Below, one piece after another: positions 35,680-45,971 of a DNA stretch of 64,000 bases. The number at the start of each line of letters is the position of its first letter. The stretch's first letter is position 1. The stretch covers positions 1 through 64,000 of the forward strand of contig NZ_LHPC01000027.1 in NCBI RefSeq assembly GCF_001297125.1, written 5' to 3'. Source of the DNA: Pseudomonas sp. RIT-PI-q. GTDB lineage: Bacteria > Pseudomonadota > Gammaproteobacteria > Pseudomonadales > Pseudomonadaceae. The position numbers and the translations under genes are program-made. A model generated the notes under the pieces. That model saw only the letters and a list, made by a program, of their open reading frames with translations, had not been told where the DNA came from and made no database searches.

Positions 35680-36873
35680 ATGACCCTTTCTCACCACGTC
35701 GCGGTCATCGCCAGCGATGAGCAAGCCCTGATTGTCGCCACTGACCTGGCCGAAGATTTCAAGCGCGACAGCGCCCTGCGCGACCGCGAACGCCGTTTGC
35801 CGCACCCGGAACTGGAAGTGTTTTCCCGCTCGGGCCTCTGGGGCATCAGCGTGCCGAAGGAGTACGGTGGCGCTGGCGTTTCCAACGTCACATTGGCCAA
35901 AGTCATCGCACTGATCGCCCAGGCCGACGGCTCTCTGGGACAGATTCCGCAGAACCATTTCTACGCCCTCGAAGTGCTGCGAGTAAACGGCAGTGAAGAG
36001 CAGAAAAAACGACTCTACGCAGAGGTGCTGGCCGGCCAGCGCTTCGGTAATGCCTTGGCCGAATTGGGCACCAAAACCGCCCATGATCGCGTCACCCGTC
36101 TGAGCCGCGACGGCGATGGCTATCGCATCAACGGCCGCAAGTTTTACGCCACCGGGGCGATTTACGCCCAGCGCATTCCGACCTCGGTCGTGGATGAAAA
36201 CGGCGTGCAACAACTGGCCTTCGTACCGCGCGACAGCAAAGGCCTGACGGTCATCGACGACTGGAGCGGTTTCGGCCAGCGCACCACCGGCAGCGGTTCG
36301 GTGGTGTTCGAAGACGTTTACGTCGCCGCTGAAGACGTGATCCCGTTTCAAAGCGCCTTCGAGCGCCCGACGCCGGTTGGCCCGCTGGCGCAGATTCTCC
36401 ATGCCGCCATCGACACCGGCATCGCCCGCGCCGCGTATGAAGATGCGCTGCACTTCGTGCGCACCAAAACCCGGCCATGGATCGATTCGGGCAACGACAA
36501 AGCCGTCGAAGACCCGCTGACTCTCAAGAGCTTCGGCCACTTGAGCATTCGCCTGCACGCCGCCGAAGCCTTGCTGGAACGCGCCGGAGAATTCCTCGAC
36601 AAGGCCCAGGCCGACACCCACGCCGAAACCGTCGCGGCGGCGTCGATTGCCGTCGCCGAAGCCCGCGCCATCAGCACCGAGATTTCCCTCGCCGCCGGCA
36701 GCACGCTATTCGAACTCGCTGGCAGCCAGGCCACCCTGATCGAACACGGTCTGGATCGCCACTGGCGCAACGCTCGGGTGCACACGCTGCACGACCCGGT
36801 GCGCTGGAAATACCACGCGGTCGGCAATTACTACCTCAACGATGAAAACCCGCCGTTGCGGGGGACCATCTGA
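35680..36873 (+). CDS. sfnB: SfnB-family sulfur acquisition oxidoreductase (second copy)
   Basis: A 397-residue paralogue of the preceding protein with the same key segments (LGQIPQNHF, DDWSGFGQRTTGSG, HWRNARVHTLHDPVRWKYH). The start at 35680 follows GGAGAAA, 24 bases after the upstream stop. Its stop overlaps the LLM monooxygenase start (TGATG). Divergence between the two SfnB-like proteins suggests different substrates or a hetero-complex. The symbol is by family resemblance; the exact substrate is unknown. Confidence 0.85.
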   Translation: MTLSHHVAVIASDEQALIVATDLAEDFKRDSALRDRERRLPHPELEVFSRSGLWGISVPKEYGGAGVSNVTLAKVIALIAQADGSLGQIPQNHFYALEVLRVNGSEEQKKRLYAEVLAGQRFGNALAELGTKTAHDRVTRLSRDGDGYRINGRKFYATGAIYAQRIPTSVVDENGVQQLAFVPRDSKGLTVIDDWSGFGQRTTGSGSVVFEDVYVAAEDVIPFQSAFERPTPVGPLAQILHAAIDTGIARAAYEDALHFVRTKTRPWIDSGNDKAVEDPLTLKSFGHLSIRLHAAEALLERAGEFLDKAQADTHAETVAAASIAVAEARAISTEISLAAGSTLFELAGSQATLIEHGLDRHWRNARVHTLHDPVRWKYHAVGNYYLNDENPPLRGTI

Positions 36874-38231
36874 TGGCCGACGCGAAAAAGAAGATCCTGC
36901 TCAACGCGTTCAACATGAACTGCGTCGGGCACATCAACCACGGCCTGTGGACGCATCCACGGGACACTTCGACCCAGTACAAGACCCTCGAATACTGGAC
37001 CGAACTGGCGCAACTGCTGGAGCGCGGGCTGTTCGACGGTTTGTTCATTGCCGACATCGTCGGCGTGTACGACGTCTACCAGAACTCGGTGGACGTGCCG
37101 CTCAAAGAGTCGATCCAGCTGCCGGTCAACGACCCGCTGCTGCTGGTTTCGGCCATGGCCGCCGTGACCAAAAACCTCGGCTTCGGCCTCACTGCCAACC
37201 TGACCTACGAGCCGCCTTACCTGTTCGCCCGGCGCATGTCGACGCTCGATCATTTGAGCCGTGGCCGGGTCGGCTGGAACATCGTCACCGGCTACCTCGA
37301 CAGCGCGGCCAAGGCCATGGGCCTGAGCGAACAAGTCGAACATGACCGTCGCTACGACCAGGCCGACGAGTACCTGCAAGTGCTCTACAAACTCTGGGAA
37401 GGCAGTTGGGAAGACGGCGCGGTGATCAACGATCCCCAGCAACGGATCTACGCCTTACCTGCGAAAGTGCACAAGGTCGAGCACCACGGCGAGTTCTATC
37501 AGGTCGAGGGCTATCACCTCTGCGAACCGTCGCCGCAACGCACGCCGGTGCTGTTCCAGGCCGGCAGTTCGGATCGCGGTTTGCAGTTCGCCGGGCGCCA
37601 TGCCGAGTGCGTGTTCATCAGCGGCCAGAACAAACCGTCGACCAAGGTCCAGGTGGACAAGGTGCGCGCCAGTGCCGTCGAAGCCGGGCGCAATCCCGAG
37701 GACATCAAGGTGTTCATGGGGCTGAACGTGATCGTCGGCGAAACCGAAGAACTGGCCTGGGCCAAGCACGCCGAGTACCTGAGCTATGCCAGCGCCGAGG
37801 CCGGCGTGGCGCATTTTTCAGCGTCCACCGGGATCGATTTTTCCCAGTACGAAATCGACGAACCGATCCAGTACGTGAAGAGCAACGCGATCCAGTCGGC
37901 AACCAGGAACCTGCAAAACAACGACTGGACCCGGCGCAAATTGCTCGAGCAACACGCCCTCGGTGGCCGCTACATCACCGTGGTCGGTTCGCCTGAGCAG
38001 GTGGCTGATGAGCTGGAATCGTGGATCTCGGAAACCGGGCTCGACGGCTTCAACCTGACGCGGATCGTCACCCCGGAAAGCTATGTGGATTTCATCGACC
38101 TGGTGATTCCGGAGTTGCAGCGTCGTGGGTCGTACAAGACGGCTTATGACAGCGGCAGCCTGCGGGAGAAGCTGTTTCACGGTGAGGCGCATTTGCCTGA
38201 GCAACATACCGGTTCGTCGTTTCGCCGTTAA
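36873..38231 (+). CDS. NtaA/SnaA/DszA-family FMN-dependent monooxygenase
   Basis: A 452-residue LLM-class flavin-dependent monooxygenase of the DszA/NtaA type. Features are NAFNMNCVGHINHGLW at the N-terminus, FDGLFIADIVGVYD (about 54-67), FARRMSTLDHLSRGRVGWNIVTG (about 117-139) and LFQAGSSDRG (about 227-236). Such enzymes oxidise organosulfur or related compounds with FMNH2 supplied by a separate NADH:FMN reductase, which is not present in this window. Directly coupled to the SfnB-like gene upstream and followed by a methionine importer after a REP. Confidence 0.9.
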   Translation: MADAKKKILLNAFNMNCVGHINHGLWTHPRDTSTQYKTLEYWTELAQLLERGLFDGLFIADIVGVYDVYQNSVDVPLKESIQLPVNDPLLLVSAMAAVTKNLGFGLTANLTYEPPYLFARRMSTLDHLSRGRVGWNIVTGYLDSAAKAMGLSEQVEHDRRYDQADEYLQVLYKLWEGSWEDGAVINDPQQRIYALPAKVHKVEHHGEFYQVEGYHLCEPSPQRTPVLFQAGSSDRGLQFAGRHAECVFISGQNKPSTKVQVDKVRASAVEAGRNPEDIKVFMGLNVIVGETEELAWAKHAEYLSYASAEAGVAHFSASTGIDFSQYEIDEPIQYVKSNAIQSATRNLQNNDWTRRKLLEQHALGGRYITVVGSPEQVADELESWISETGLDGFNLTRIVTPESYVDFIDLVIPELQRRGSYKTAYDSGSLREKLFHGEAHLPEQHTGSSFRR

Positions 38232-38234
38232 AAG

Positions 38235-38312
38235 CATCGCGGGCAAGCCCGCTCCCACAGGGATTTTGTGAACACCCGAGATCCACTGTGGGAGCGGGCT
38301 TGCCCGCGATGA
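38235..38312. repeat. REP palindrome, class GGCAAGCCCGCTCCC
   Basis: Arms at about 38235-38261 and 38285-38312, between the monooxygenase gene and metQ. Confidence 0.9.
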
Positions 38313-38360
38313 GGCCTGACCAAACACCACACATTTAATGCACTGACTGGAATAACCATC

Positions 38361-39170
38361 ATGACCAAGAAACTCTTAAACCACCCAGTCAAAGCACTGG
38401 CCCTGGCCCTCGGCCTCTTCAGCTCTGTAACTTTCGCCGCCGACGCGCCGCTGAAGGTCGGCACCACCGCCGCCTTCGCCATTCCCCTGGAAGCCGCGGT
38501 GGAAGAAGCCAACAAACAAGGCCTGAAAGTCGAACTCGTGGAGTTCAGCGACTGGATCGCCCCCAACGTCAGCCTCGCCGCCGGCGACATCGACGTGAAT
38601 TACTTCCAGCACATCCCGTTCCTGGAAAACGCCAAGGCCGCCGCCGGTTTTGACCTGGTGCCGTTCAAGCCAGGCATCATCAACAACGTCGGCCTCTACT
38701 CGAAAAAATACAAAAGCTTCGACGAGTTGCCAGAAGGCGCCAGCGTGGCGATCGCCAACGATCCGATCAACAGCGGTCGCGGTTTGCAGCTACTGGCCAA
38801 GGCCGGTTTGATCACGCTCAAACCGGGTGTCGGCTACAAAGCCACCGAAGAAGACATCATCGCCAACCCGAAGAAAATCAAAATCCTCCAGGTTGAAGCC
38901 GTGCAACTGGTACGCGCCTACGACGACGCCGACCTGGTCCAGGGCTACCCGGCCTACATCCGCCTGTCGAAGACTTTCGATGCCGGCTCTGCCCTGCTGT
39001 TCGATGGCCTCGATCACAAGGAATACGTGATTCAGTTCGTCATTCAGCCTAAAAGCAAAACCGACCCGCGCCTGATCAAGTTCGTCGACATCTACCAGCA
39101 TTCGCCGGTGGTTCGTGCGGCGCTGGATAAGGCGCACGGCAAGCTCTATCAAGCCGGTTGGGAAAGCTGA
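38361..39170 (+). CDS. metQ: Methionine ABC transporter, binding protein MetQ
   Basis: A 269-residue NlpA/MetQ-family binding protein. The signal peptide (about residues 1-26, SSVTFA cut) has no lipobox Cys, so it is probably free in the periplasm rather than a lipoprotein. Typical segments are [26 protein letters not shown] and [13 protein letters not shown]. In sulfur-scavenging loci such proteins may bind methionine or related sulfur compounds. metN starts three bases after its stop. Confidence 0.9.
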   Translation: MTKKLLNHPVKALALALGLFSSVTFAADAPLKVGTTAAFAIPLEAAVEEANKQGLKVELVEFSDWIAPNVSLAAGDIDVNYFQHIPFLENAKAAAGFDLVPFKPGIINNVGLYSKKYKSFDELPEGASVAIANDPINSGRGLQLLAKAGLITLKPGVGYKATEEDIIANPKKIKILQVEAVQLVRAYDDADLVQGYPAYIRLSKTFDAGSALLFDGLDHKEYVIQFVIQPKSKTDPRLIKFVDIYQHSPVVRAALDKAHGKLYQAGWES

Positions 39171-39172
39171 AC

Positions 39173-40294
39173 ATGACGGCCGCGATCCAACGGCGACTGG
39201 AGATTCCAGAGCCACAGAAAGTCGAACAGACGGAGCTGCACCCGGACCTCAATCGCGCTCATGTGCGCTTCGTTGGTCTGGGCAAAACCTACAACGGCCA
39301 GCAAGGCCCGGTGGCGGCGCTGCACGGCATTGACCTGGCGATCCAGCGTGGTGAAGTGTTCGGCATCATCGGCCGCAGCGGCGCCGGCAAGTCGTCGCTG
39401 ATCCGCACCATCAACCGCCTCGAACAACCGAGCAGCGGGCGGGTGCTGATCGATCAGGTCGACATCGGTGCGTTCGATGAAGACCGTCTGGTGGCGCTGC
39501 GTCGGCGCATCGGCATGATCTTCCAGCACTTCAATTTGATGTCGGCCAAGACGGTTTGGCAGAACGTCGAATTGCCGCTGAAAGTGGCCGGTGTGCCCAA
39601 GGACAAGCGCGAGAAGAAAGTCCGTGAGTTGCTGGAGTTGGTGGGCTTGCAAGAGAAACACAAAGCCTACCCGGCGCAGCTTTCCGGTGGGCAGAAACAG
39701 CGTGTCGGCATCGCCCGCGCGCTGGTGCACGACCCGGAGATTCTGCTGTGCGATGAGGCGACTTCGGCGCTTGACCCGGAGACCACCCAATCGATCCTTG
39801 GCCTGCTGCGCGAGATCAATCAGCGCCTGGGGTTGACCATCGTGCTGATCACTCACGAGATGGCGGTGATTCGCGATATCTGTGATCGGGTCGTGGTGCT
39901 GGAGCACGGGCGAATCGTCGAGCAAGGGCCGGTGTGGGAAGTCTTTGGCAACCCGCAGCATGAGGTCAGTAAGACTTTGCTCGCTCCGTTGCAACACGCG
40001 CTGCCGGAAGAACTGCAAAGCCGTTTGCGTCCACAGCCGAAAAGCCCGGAGGACGCCGTGGTGCTGCGATTGCAATTCACCGGTGCAGCCCACGAAGAAC
40101 CTGACGTCGCCGCACTGTTCAGCGCCCTCGGTGGTCGCGTGCGGCTGCTGCAAGGTGGCGTGGAACGGATTCAGGGCCATGCGCTGGGGCAACTGCTGCT
40201 GGCGGTGACGGGCTCGTCCCTCGGCGCCGAAGAGTTGCGTCAGCGCGCCAGCAACTGGGCACAACAGGTGGAGGTGCTGGGTTATGTGGTTTGA
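39173..40294 (+). CDS. metN: Methionine ABC transporter, ATPase MetN
   Basis: A 373-residue ABC ATPase. Walker [10 protein letters not shown] lies at about residues 65-73 and the signature [15 protein letters not shown] follows, with Walker [17 protein letters not shown]. The C-terminal part (about 290-373) is the NIL/ACT-like domain that binds methionine and inhibits transport in E. coli MetN. Start at 39173. It overlaps metI by 11 bases. Confidence 0.93.
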   Translation: MTAAIQRRLEIPEPQKVEQTELHPDLNRAHVRFVGLGKTYNGQQGPVAALHGIDLAIQRGEVFGIIGRSGAGKSSLIRTINRLEQPSSGRVLIDQVDIGAFDEDRLVALRRRIGMIFQHFNLMSAKTVWQNVELPLKVAGVPKDKREKKVRELLELVGLQEKHKAYPAQLSGGQKQRVGIARALVHDPEILLCDEATSALDPETTQSILGLLREINQRLGLTIVLITHEMAVIRDICDRVVVLEHGRIVEQGPVWEVFGNPQHEVSKTLLAPLQHALPEELQSRLRPQPKSPEDAVVLRLQFTGAAHEEPDVAALFSALGGRVRLLQGGVERIQGHALGQLLLAVTGSSLGAEELRQRASNWAQQVEVLGYVV

Positions 40295-40928
40295 TCGCTT
40301 GCTTCAGGGCTTCATCGACACCTTTCTGATGGTCGGCGTGTCGTCGCTGATCGCGCTGCTGGCGGGTATTCCGCTGGCGGTGATTCTGGTGACCAGCTCC
40401 AAGGGCGGTATCTACGAAGCACCGGCGCTGAATCGTGCGTTGGGGGCGTTCGTTAATCTGTTCCGTTCGATTCCTTTTTTGATTCTGATGGTGGCGCTGA
40501 TTCCGTTTACCCGGTTGATCGTTGGCACCACGTATGGTGTGTGGGCCGCCGTGGTGCCGTTGACCATTGCTGCCACGCCGTTCTTTGCGCGCATCGCTGA
40601 AGTCAGTTTGCGCGAGGTGGATTACGGGCTGATTGAGGCCGCGCAAGCCATGGGCTGCCGACGCTGGCACATCGTCTGGCATGTGTTGTTGCCTGAGGCG
40701 TTGCCGGGGATTGTTGGCGGTTTCACGATTACGTTGGTGACGATGATCAACTCCTCGGCCATGGCCGGGGCCATTGGTGCCGGTGGGTTGGGGGACATTG
40801 CCTATCGGTATGGGTATCAGCGGTTTGATAGCCAGATCATGTTGACGGTGATCGTGTTGCTGGTGGTGTTGGTGGCGATTATTCAGTTGGGCGGGGATCG
40901 GTTGGCGCGGGGGTTGAACAAGCGCTGA
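40284..40928 (+). CDS. metI: Methionine ABC transporter, permease MetI
   Basis: A 214-residue inner-membrane permease with five helices. The ATPase-contacting loop is [25 protein letters not shown] (about 115-139) and the last segment [22 protein letters not shown] is a MetI hallmark. It completes metQNI, and its frame overlaps metN by 11 bases. Confidence 0.94.
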   Translation: MWFDRLLQGFIDTFLMVGVSSLIALLAGIPLAVILVTSSKGGIYEAPALNRALGAFVNLFRSIPFLILMVALIPFTRLIVGTTYGVWAAVVPLTIAATPFFARIAEVSLREVDYGLIEAAQAMGCRRWHIVWHVLLPEALPGIVGGFTITLVTMINSSAMAGAIGAGGLGDIAYRYGYQRFDSQIMLTVIVLLVVLVAIIQLGGDRLARGLNKR

Positions 40929-40951
40929 GTCATTGGTTGTCAGTGATACCG

Positions 40952-41019
40952 CCTTCGCGGGCAAGCCTCGCTCCTACAGATCAACGCCGACCCTGTAGGA
41001 GCGAGGCTTGCCCGCGAAC
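40952..41019. repeat. REP palindrome, class GGCAAGCCTCGCTCC
   Basis: Arms at about 40952-40979 and 40993-41019, a short unit with only about 12 bases between arms, located after metI. Confidence 0.9.
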
Positions 41020-41087
41020 AGCTGCGCAGCAGCTCCAGGTTTGATGGCGTATATTCGGCGAATCCCAATTGCCTGCGCAGCCCGACC

Positions 41088-41714
41088 ATGAAACAGACGC
41101 CCGACGACCTCCAGCAGATCACCGCCACCACCCTGGGCCATTACAACTCGGTGGCCGAAGGTTTTCGCGAAGGCACTCGCGATCACGATGTCAGCCAGAA
41201 CATCGATGCCTTGCTGCGGCACATTCAGGGTGAGACGCCGTTCAGCATTCTCGATTTCGGCTGTGGGCCGGGGCGAGACTTGCAGACGTTCACTCGCATG
41301 GGGCACACAGCGGTCGGGCTCGATGGCTCGGAGAAGTTTGCGCAGATGGCGCGGGAGGACAGTGGTTGCGAGGTCTGGCAGCAGGACTTCTTGAAACTCG
41401 ATCTGCCGGCTGAACGCTTCGACGGGATTTTTGCCAATGCGGTGCTGTTTCACATCCCGAGCCAGGAGTTGCCTCGGGTGTTGAAGGAGTTGCGCGGGGC
41501 GCTGAAACCCGGTGGCGTGTTGTTCAGTTCCAATCCTCGTGGCGAGAATCAGGAAGGCTGGAACGGGCCGCGGTATGGGGCGTATCACGATCTTCAGACG
41601 TGGCAGCAATTGCTGACCGAAGCGGGATTTGTCGAGTTGGAGCATTACTACCGACCGGCGGGGGTGCCGCGCGGGCAGCAGCCTTGGTTGGCGAGTGTTT
41701 GGCGCAAGGTGTAA
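41088..41714 (+). CDS. Class I SAM-dependent methyltransferase
   Basis: A 208-residue cytoplasmic methyltransferase. The SAM-binding motif I is FSILDFGCGPGRDL (about residues 50-63), the acidic end of beta-2 is VGLDGS, and motif IV is FDGIFANAVLFHIP (about 112-125). Substrate unknown; the group is often a small-molecule methyltransferase. It stands alone between two REP elements, and the start has no strong ribosome-binding site. It may have a role next to methionine uptake, but that link is only from position. Confidence 0.82.
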   Translation: MKQTPDDLQQITATTLGHYNSVAEGFREGTRDHDVSQNIDALLRHIQGETPFSILDFGCGPGRDLQTFTRMGHTAVGLDGSEKFAQMAREDSGCEVWQQDFLKLDLPAERFDGIFANAVLFHIPSQELPRVLKELRGALKPGGVLFSSNPRGENQEGWNGPRYGAYHDLQTWQQLLTEAGFVELEHYYRPAGVPRGQQPWLASVWRKV

Positions 41715-41744
41715 GCCTTTAGACTTGCGGCGTTTGTACTGACG

Positions 41745-41837
41745 TCATCGCGGGCAAGCCCGCTCCCACAGGTGTTGCGTCGATCACAACATCCGGGATC
41801 GACAGAAAACCTGTGGGAGCGGGCTTGCCCGCGATGA
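41745..41837. repeat. REP palindrome, class GGCAAGCCCGCTCCC
   Basis: Arms at about 41745-41771 and 41811-41837, in the gap between the methyltransferase gene and the convergent RND pump operon. Confidence 0.9.
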
Positions 41838-41853
41838 GCGCGCAGCGCTCGCC

Positions 41854-44800
41854 TTACTGCACTTCTTTCTTCGGCTCGCGGATTTTGTACCAGGCCACGT
41901 ACAGCGCCGGCAAAAACAGCAGCGTCAGCAACGTCGCAATGATAATCCCGCCAATCATCGCGTAGGCCATCGGCCCCCAGAACACTTCCCGGGCAATCGG
42001 GATCATCCCCAGACTCGCCGCCGCAGCCGTCAGCAGAATCGGTCGACGCCGGTGCTCAGTGGCTTGCACCACGGCATCCCACGGTGACAGGCCGTCCTTC
42101 TCCATCGCCTCGATCTGCGTCACCAGGATCACCGAGTTGCGGATGATGATGCCGATCAACGCCAGGATCCCGAGGATCGCCACAAAGCCCATCGGCGTGC
42201 CCGTCGGGATCAGCGCCAGCACCACGCCGATAAGCCCGAGCGGCGCGACGCTGGCCACCAGGAACAGCTTCTGCACGCTGTGCAGCTGGATCATCAGGAA
42301 GGTCGCCATCAAGAACAGCATCAGCGGCACGACCTTGGCAATCGGCCCTTGGGCCTTGCCGCTTTCCTCGACCGTACCGCCCGTGGCGACCTTGTAGCCG
42401 ACCGGCAAACCGGCGGCGAATTTATCGATGGTCGGTTGCAGCTGCTTCACCAGGTCGGTCGGCTGGATCTCGTCGCGCACCGCCGCCTTGATGGTGATGG
42501 TCGGCTTGCGGTCGCGACGCCAGACCAGCGGCTGCTCAAGTTCATAACGCACCGTGGCGAAGGCCAGCAGCGGAATCGAGGTGCCGCCCGGCGTGACGAT
42601 CTGCAGGTTCTGCAGGGTTTCCGGCGTACCGCGTTCGGCGTCTTCGGCGCGACCGACGACGTTGATCAGGTAGATATCGTCGTCCACCTGCGTGATCGGC
42701 GAGCCGACCACGATGCTGTTCATCAGGTTGGCCACGTCTTCCGACGACAGCCCCAATTGCCGCGCCTTGTCCTGGGCGATGTCGATGCGCAGGACTTTGC
42801 CCGGCTCGTTCCAGTCGTAAATGATTTCGCCGATGTGCGAGTTCTTGTCCAGCTCAGTGGCTAGCTCAATCGCATGTTTGCGCACCTGATCGATGTCCTT
42901 GCCGCTGACCCGGTACTGAATCGGGCGCCCCACCGGCGGGCCCATTTCCAGGGCCTGGACGTAGCTGCCGATGCCGACGAAGTCTGTGCGCAGCCGTTCA
43001 CGCAAGCGCTGGCTGAGCGCGGTGCGCGATTCCAGGCCTTTGCTGACGATCACCAGTTGCGCGTAGTACGGGTTCTGCAATTGCTGGTCTAGGGGCAGGT
43101 AGAAACGGATCGCACCTTCGCCGATGTAGGTGCTCCAGCGCACGATGTCCGGGTCGTCCTTGAGCGTCGCTTCGAGCTTGTCCACGGCCTTGCGGGTCTC
43201 GTCGATCGAGGCGTTTTGCGGCAGGTTGAGGTCGACGAGGATTTCCGGGCGGTCCGAAGACGGGAAGAACTGGTTCTGCACGAACTGCATGGAAAATACC
43301 GACGCCACGAACAGCGCGACGGTGATGCCAATGGCCCACCAGCGATTGCGCATGGCCCAGAGCATGCTGTAGTTGAACGCGCGACCGATACGCCCAGGCT
43401 CGGCCGAGTGCGGTTTCACGTTGGTGCTGAGGATGTGCACGCCAATCACCGGGGCGAACAGCACCGCGACGATCCACGACACGATCATCGCCACGGCGAT
43501 CACCGCAAACAGCGTGAAGGTGTACTCACCGGCGGAGCTGGCGTTCAAGCCAATCGGCACAAAACCGGCGACGGTTACCAATGTGCCGGTGAGCATCGGG
43601 AACGCGGTCGAGGTGTAGGCAAATGTCGCCGCCTGTTCCTTGGTTTCGCCCATTTCCAGGCGCGTGACCATCATCTCAACGGTGATCATCGCGTCGTCCA
43701 CCAACAGGCCGAGGGCGATGATCAGCGCACCGAGGGAAATCCGCTGCATGGTGATGCCGCTGTATTCCATGAAGACGAAGACCATCGCCAGCACCAGCGG
43801 AATCGAGCACGCCACCACCAACCCGGCGCGCACGCCGAGGCTGATGAAGCTGACGATCAGCACGATCACTACGGCTTCGAACAGCGCACTGGTGAAGCCG
43901 CCGACGGCCTTCTCCACCACTTCCGCCTGGTCGGAGACGTTGTGCACGCCGACGCCCACCGGCAGGTCGGCGGTCAGGTCGGTCATGCGCTGGTGCAGGG
44001 CCTTGCCGAATTCCTGGATGTTGCCGCCCTTCTTCATCGCAATCGCCAGGCCGATGGCCGGGTGACCGTTGAAGCGGAACTGCGGGGTGGCCGGGTCGAC
44101 GTAACCGCGGCTGATTTCAGCGACATCGGCCAGGCGATAGAAGCGGTCGTTGAGGCGCAAGTTGACGTTGGCCAGGTCTTTCTCGGACGCAAACTGCCCG
44201 GAAGTGCGCACGGAAATCCGCTCCGGCCCGGCCTCGATCACCCCGGCCGGGGTCACCGCCTTCTGCGATTGCAGGCTCTGCACCACTTGACGCTGGTCGA
44301 TGCCCAACGCCGCGAGTTTGCGCGTGGAGAAATTCAGGTACAGGACTTCATCCTGCTCCCCGATCATCTCGACCTTGCCCAGCCCCGGCACGTCGCGGAC
44401 CGCGGCCCGCACCTGCTCGACGTAATCGCGCAACTGGCGCATCGACAAGCCATCGGCGGTGAAGGCATACACCGAACCGAACACGTCCCCGAACTCGTCG
44501 TTGAACCCCGGACCTTGCAGGCCCTTGGGGAAGTCGCCGCGAATGTCGTTGATCTTCTTGCGCACCTGATACCAGATTTCCGGGATGTCCTTGGCGCTGG
44601 TGGTGTCGCGCAGGTAGACGAACACCGTCGATTCGCCGGGTCGGGTGTAGCTTTTCACGTAGTCGAGGGAGTCGAGTTCCTCGAGTTTTTTCTCGATGCG
44701 ATCGGTGACCTGCTTGAGGGTTTCTTCCTGGGTCGCGCCGGGCCAGCGGGTCTGGATCACCATGGTTTTGATGGTGAACGAGGGGTCTTCCTCGCGGCCC

Positions 44801-44907
44801 AGGTTCATGTACGAGAACACGCCCATCAGCAGCGCGACGAACATCAAATACCAGACGAACGACTGATGTTTGAGGGCCCATTCGGATAAGTTGAAACTCC
44901 CTTTCAT
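41854..44907 (-). CDS. triC: RND efflux transporter, TriC-like
   Basis: A 1017-residue inner-membrane proton-driven pump with twelve helices and two large periplasmic loops. The proton-relay aspartates are in GLLVDDAMITVE (about 405-416). It closely resembles TriC, the pump of the triclosan-exporting TriABC system of P. aeruginosa. The gene is last in an operon with two adaptor genes and overlaps the upstream one by four bases. No outer-membrane factor is encoded here, in keeping with TriABC, which borrows OpmH from elsewhere. Substrates in this strain are unknown. Confidence 0.85.
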   Translation of the reverse strand: MKGSFNLSEWALKHQSFVWYLMFVALLMGVFSYMNLGREEDPSFTIKTMVIQTRWPGATQEETLKQVTDRIEKKLEELDSLDYVKSYTRPGESTVFVYLRDTTSAKDIPEIWYQVRKKINDIRGDFPKGLQGPGFNDEFGDVFGSVYAFTADGLSMRQLRDYVEQVRAAVRDVPGLGKVEMIGEQDEVLYLNFSTRKLAALGIDQRQVVQSLQSQKAVTPAGVIEAGPERISVRTSGQFASEKDLANVNLRLNDRFYRLADVAEISRGYVDPATPQFRFNGHPAIGLAIAMKKGGNIQEFGKALHQRMTDLTADLPVGVGVHNVSDQAEVVEKAVGGFTSALFEAVVIVLIVSFISLGVRAGLVVACSIPLVLAMVFVFMEYSGITMQRISLGALIIALGLLVDDAMITVEMMVTRLEMGETKEQAATFAYTSTAFPMLTGTLVTVAGFVPIGLNASSAGEYTFTLFAVIAVAMIVSWIVAVLFAPVIGVHILSTNVKPHSAEPGRIGRAFNYSMLWAMRNRWWAIGITVALFVASVFSMQFVQNQFFPSSDRPEILVDLNLPQNASIDETRKAVDKLEATLKDDPDIVRWSTYIGEGAIRFYLPLDQQLQNPYYAQLVIVSKGLESRTALSQRLRERLRTDFVGIGSYVQALEMGPPVGRPIQYRVSGKDIDQVRKHAIELATELDKNSHIGEIIYDWNEPGKVLRIDIAQDKARQLGLSSEDVANLMNSIVVGSPITQVDDDIYLINVVGRAEDAERGTPETLQNLQIVTPGGTSIPLLAFATVRYELEQPLVWRRDRKPTITIKAAVRDEIQPTDLVKQLQPTIDKFAAGLPVGYKVATGGTVEESGKAQGPIAKVVPLMLFLMATFLMIQLHSVQKLFLVASVAPLGLIGVVLALIPTGTPMGFVAILGILALIGIIIRNSVILVTQIEAMEKDGLSPWDAVVQATEHRRRPILLTAAAASLGMIPIAREVFWGPMAYAMIGGIIIATLLTLLFLPALYVAWYKIREPKKEVQ

Positions 44908-45971
44908 CGCGGGCTGTCCTCATCGCCTTTAACTTTCTGCCCCGGCTTGAGGCTGTTGACTCCGGCACTGACGACTCGCTCACCGGACTTCACGCCGTCG
45001 GCCAGCACCACTGTCGAATCGGTGCGGCTGATCAGGCTGACGTCTCGCGGGGAAACGGTCTGGTTCTGCGGGTCGACGACCCAGATACGGGTTTTGCCGT
45101 CGATCTCTTGCAGGGCACTGACTGGCAGTTCGAGACGCGGTTTGATTGCGGAACTGAGGGTCACGCTGATGGCCGTGCCGAGGCGAAAGCCCGGCGGCGT
45201 CTCGGCCAGCGTCAGGCGGGCGCGACGAGTACGGGTCGCACTTTGGGCCTGGGGTTCAATCTCGCGGATGATGGCGGTGCTGGTGATGCTCGGGTCCAGT
45301 TGCGCAGCGACCTGGAACACCACGTCCGGCGGCAATTGATCGACCAGCGTGTCGGGCAGGTCGATCACTGCTTCCTTGATGTCTGGTTGCGCCAGGGTCA
45401 CCACTTGCTGACCTGCCGTGACCACTTGCCCGGCCTCGGCGTTCCACGCAGTGACGACAGCTTTGTGATCGGCGCGTAGCTGGACGTAATTGAGTTGGTC
45501 CTTGGCTTGATCGACCGAGGCCCTGGCTTGATCGAGGGACGCCTGAGTGGTTTTCAGGTCGGTTTGGGCGACGTCCAGTTGCGCCTGGGCGCCGACGCCG
45601 CGATCAAACAATTCCTGTTGGCGTCGAGCACTGGCCTGGGCGTTGATGAATTGCGCCTGAATCCGCGCCAGATCGCCTTCGGCCGAGCGCAACTGGTTCT
45701 GCTGATCGGTAGGGTCGAGGCTGGCGAGCAAGGCGCCCTTTTCGACTTCGGCGCCGACATCAACGTTACGGCTGGCGATGCGACCCGGCACCCGGAAGCC
45801 GATATTGCTTTCGTAGCGCGCCTGGATACTGCCAGCGAAACGCCCGAGGTCTTCCTGCTTCATTGCTTTGACTTCGATGGACAGTACCGGGCGCACAGGC
45901 TCCGGCGGCGGCTCTTTTTCCGAACAGGCGACGAGTAGCAGGCCAGCGGACAACAGCATCAAGTGCTTCAT
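44904..45971 (-). CDS. triB: RND periplasmic adaptor lipoprotein, TriB-like
   Basis: A 355-residue membrane-fusion protein. The signal peptide ends in a lipobox (LLVAC, Cys16), so it is anchored in the inner membrane. Barrel-sandwich, alpha-helical hairpin (about residues 85-160) and beta-barrel domains follow in the usual order. It is the second of two adaptor genes and overlaps both neighbours by four bases. In TriABC both adaptors are needed for function. Confidence 0.83.
   Translation of the reverse strand: MKHLMLLSAGLLLVACSEKEPPPEPVRPVLSIEVKAMKQEDLGRFAGSIQARYESNIGFRVPGRIASRNVDVGAEVEKGALLASLDPTDQQNQLRSAEGDLARIQAQFINAQASARRQQELFDRGVGAQAQLDVAQTDLKTTQASLDQARASVDQAKDQLNYVQLRADHKAVVTAWNAEAGQVVTAGQQVVTLAQPDIKEAVIDLPDTLVDQLPPDVVFQVAAQLDPSITSTAIIREIEPQAQSATRTRRARLTLAETPPGFRLGTAISVTLSSAIKPRLELPVSALQEIDGKTRIWVVDPQNQTVSPRDVSLISRTDSTVVLADGVKSGERVVSAGVNSLKPGQKVKGDEDSPR

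Noticed and set aside
38280..38360. SAM or methionine riboswitch before metQ
   Set aside because: The leader is only about 50 bases after the REP, with no folded core seen, and such riboswitches are not typical for this group.
43216..44889. 557-codon open frame antisense to the RND pump gene
   Set aside because: Shadow of the pump gene; the product is a His/Asp/Gly-rich string with no domain.
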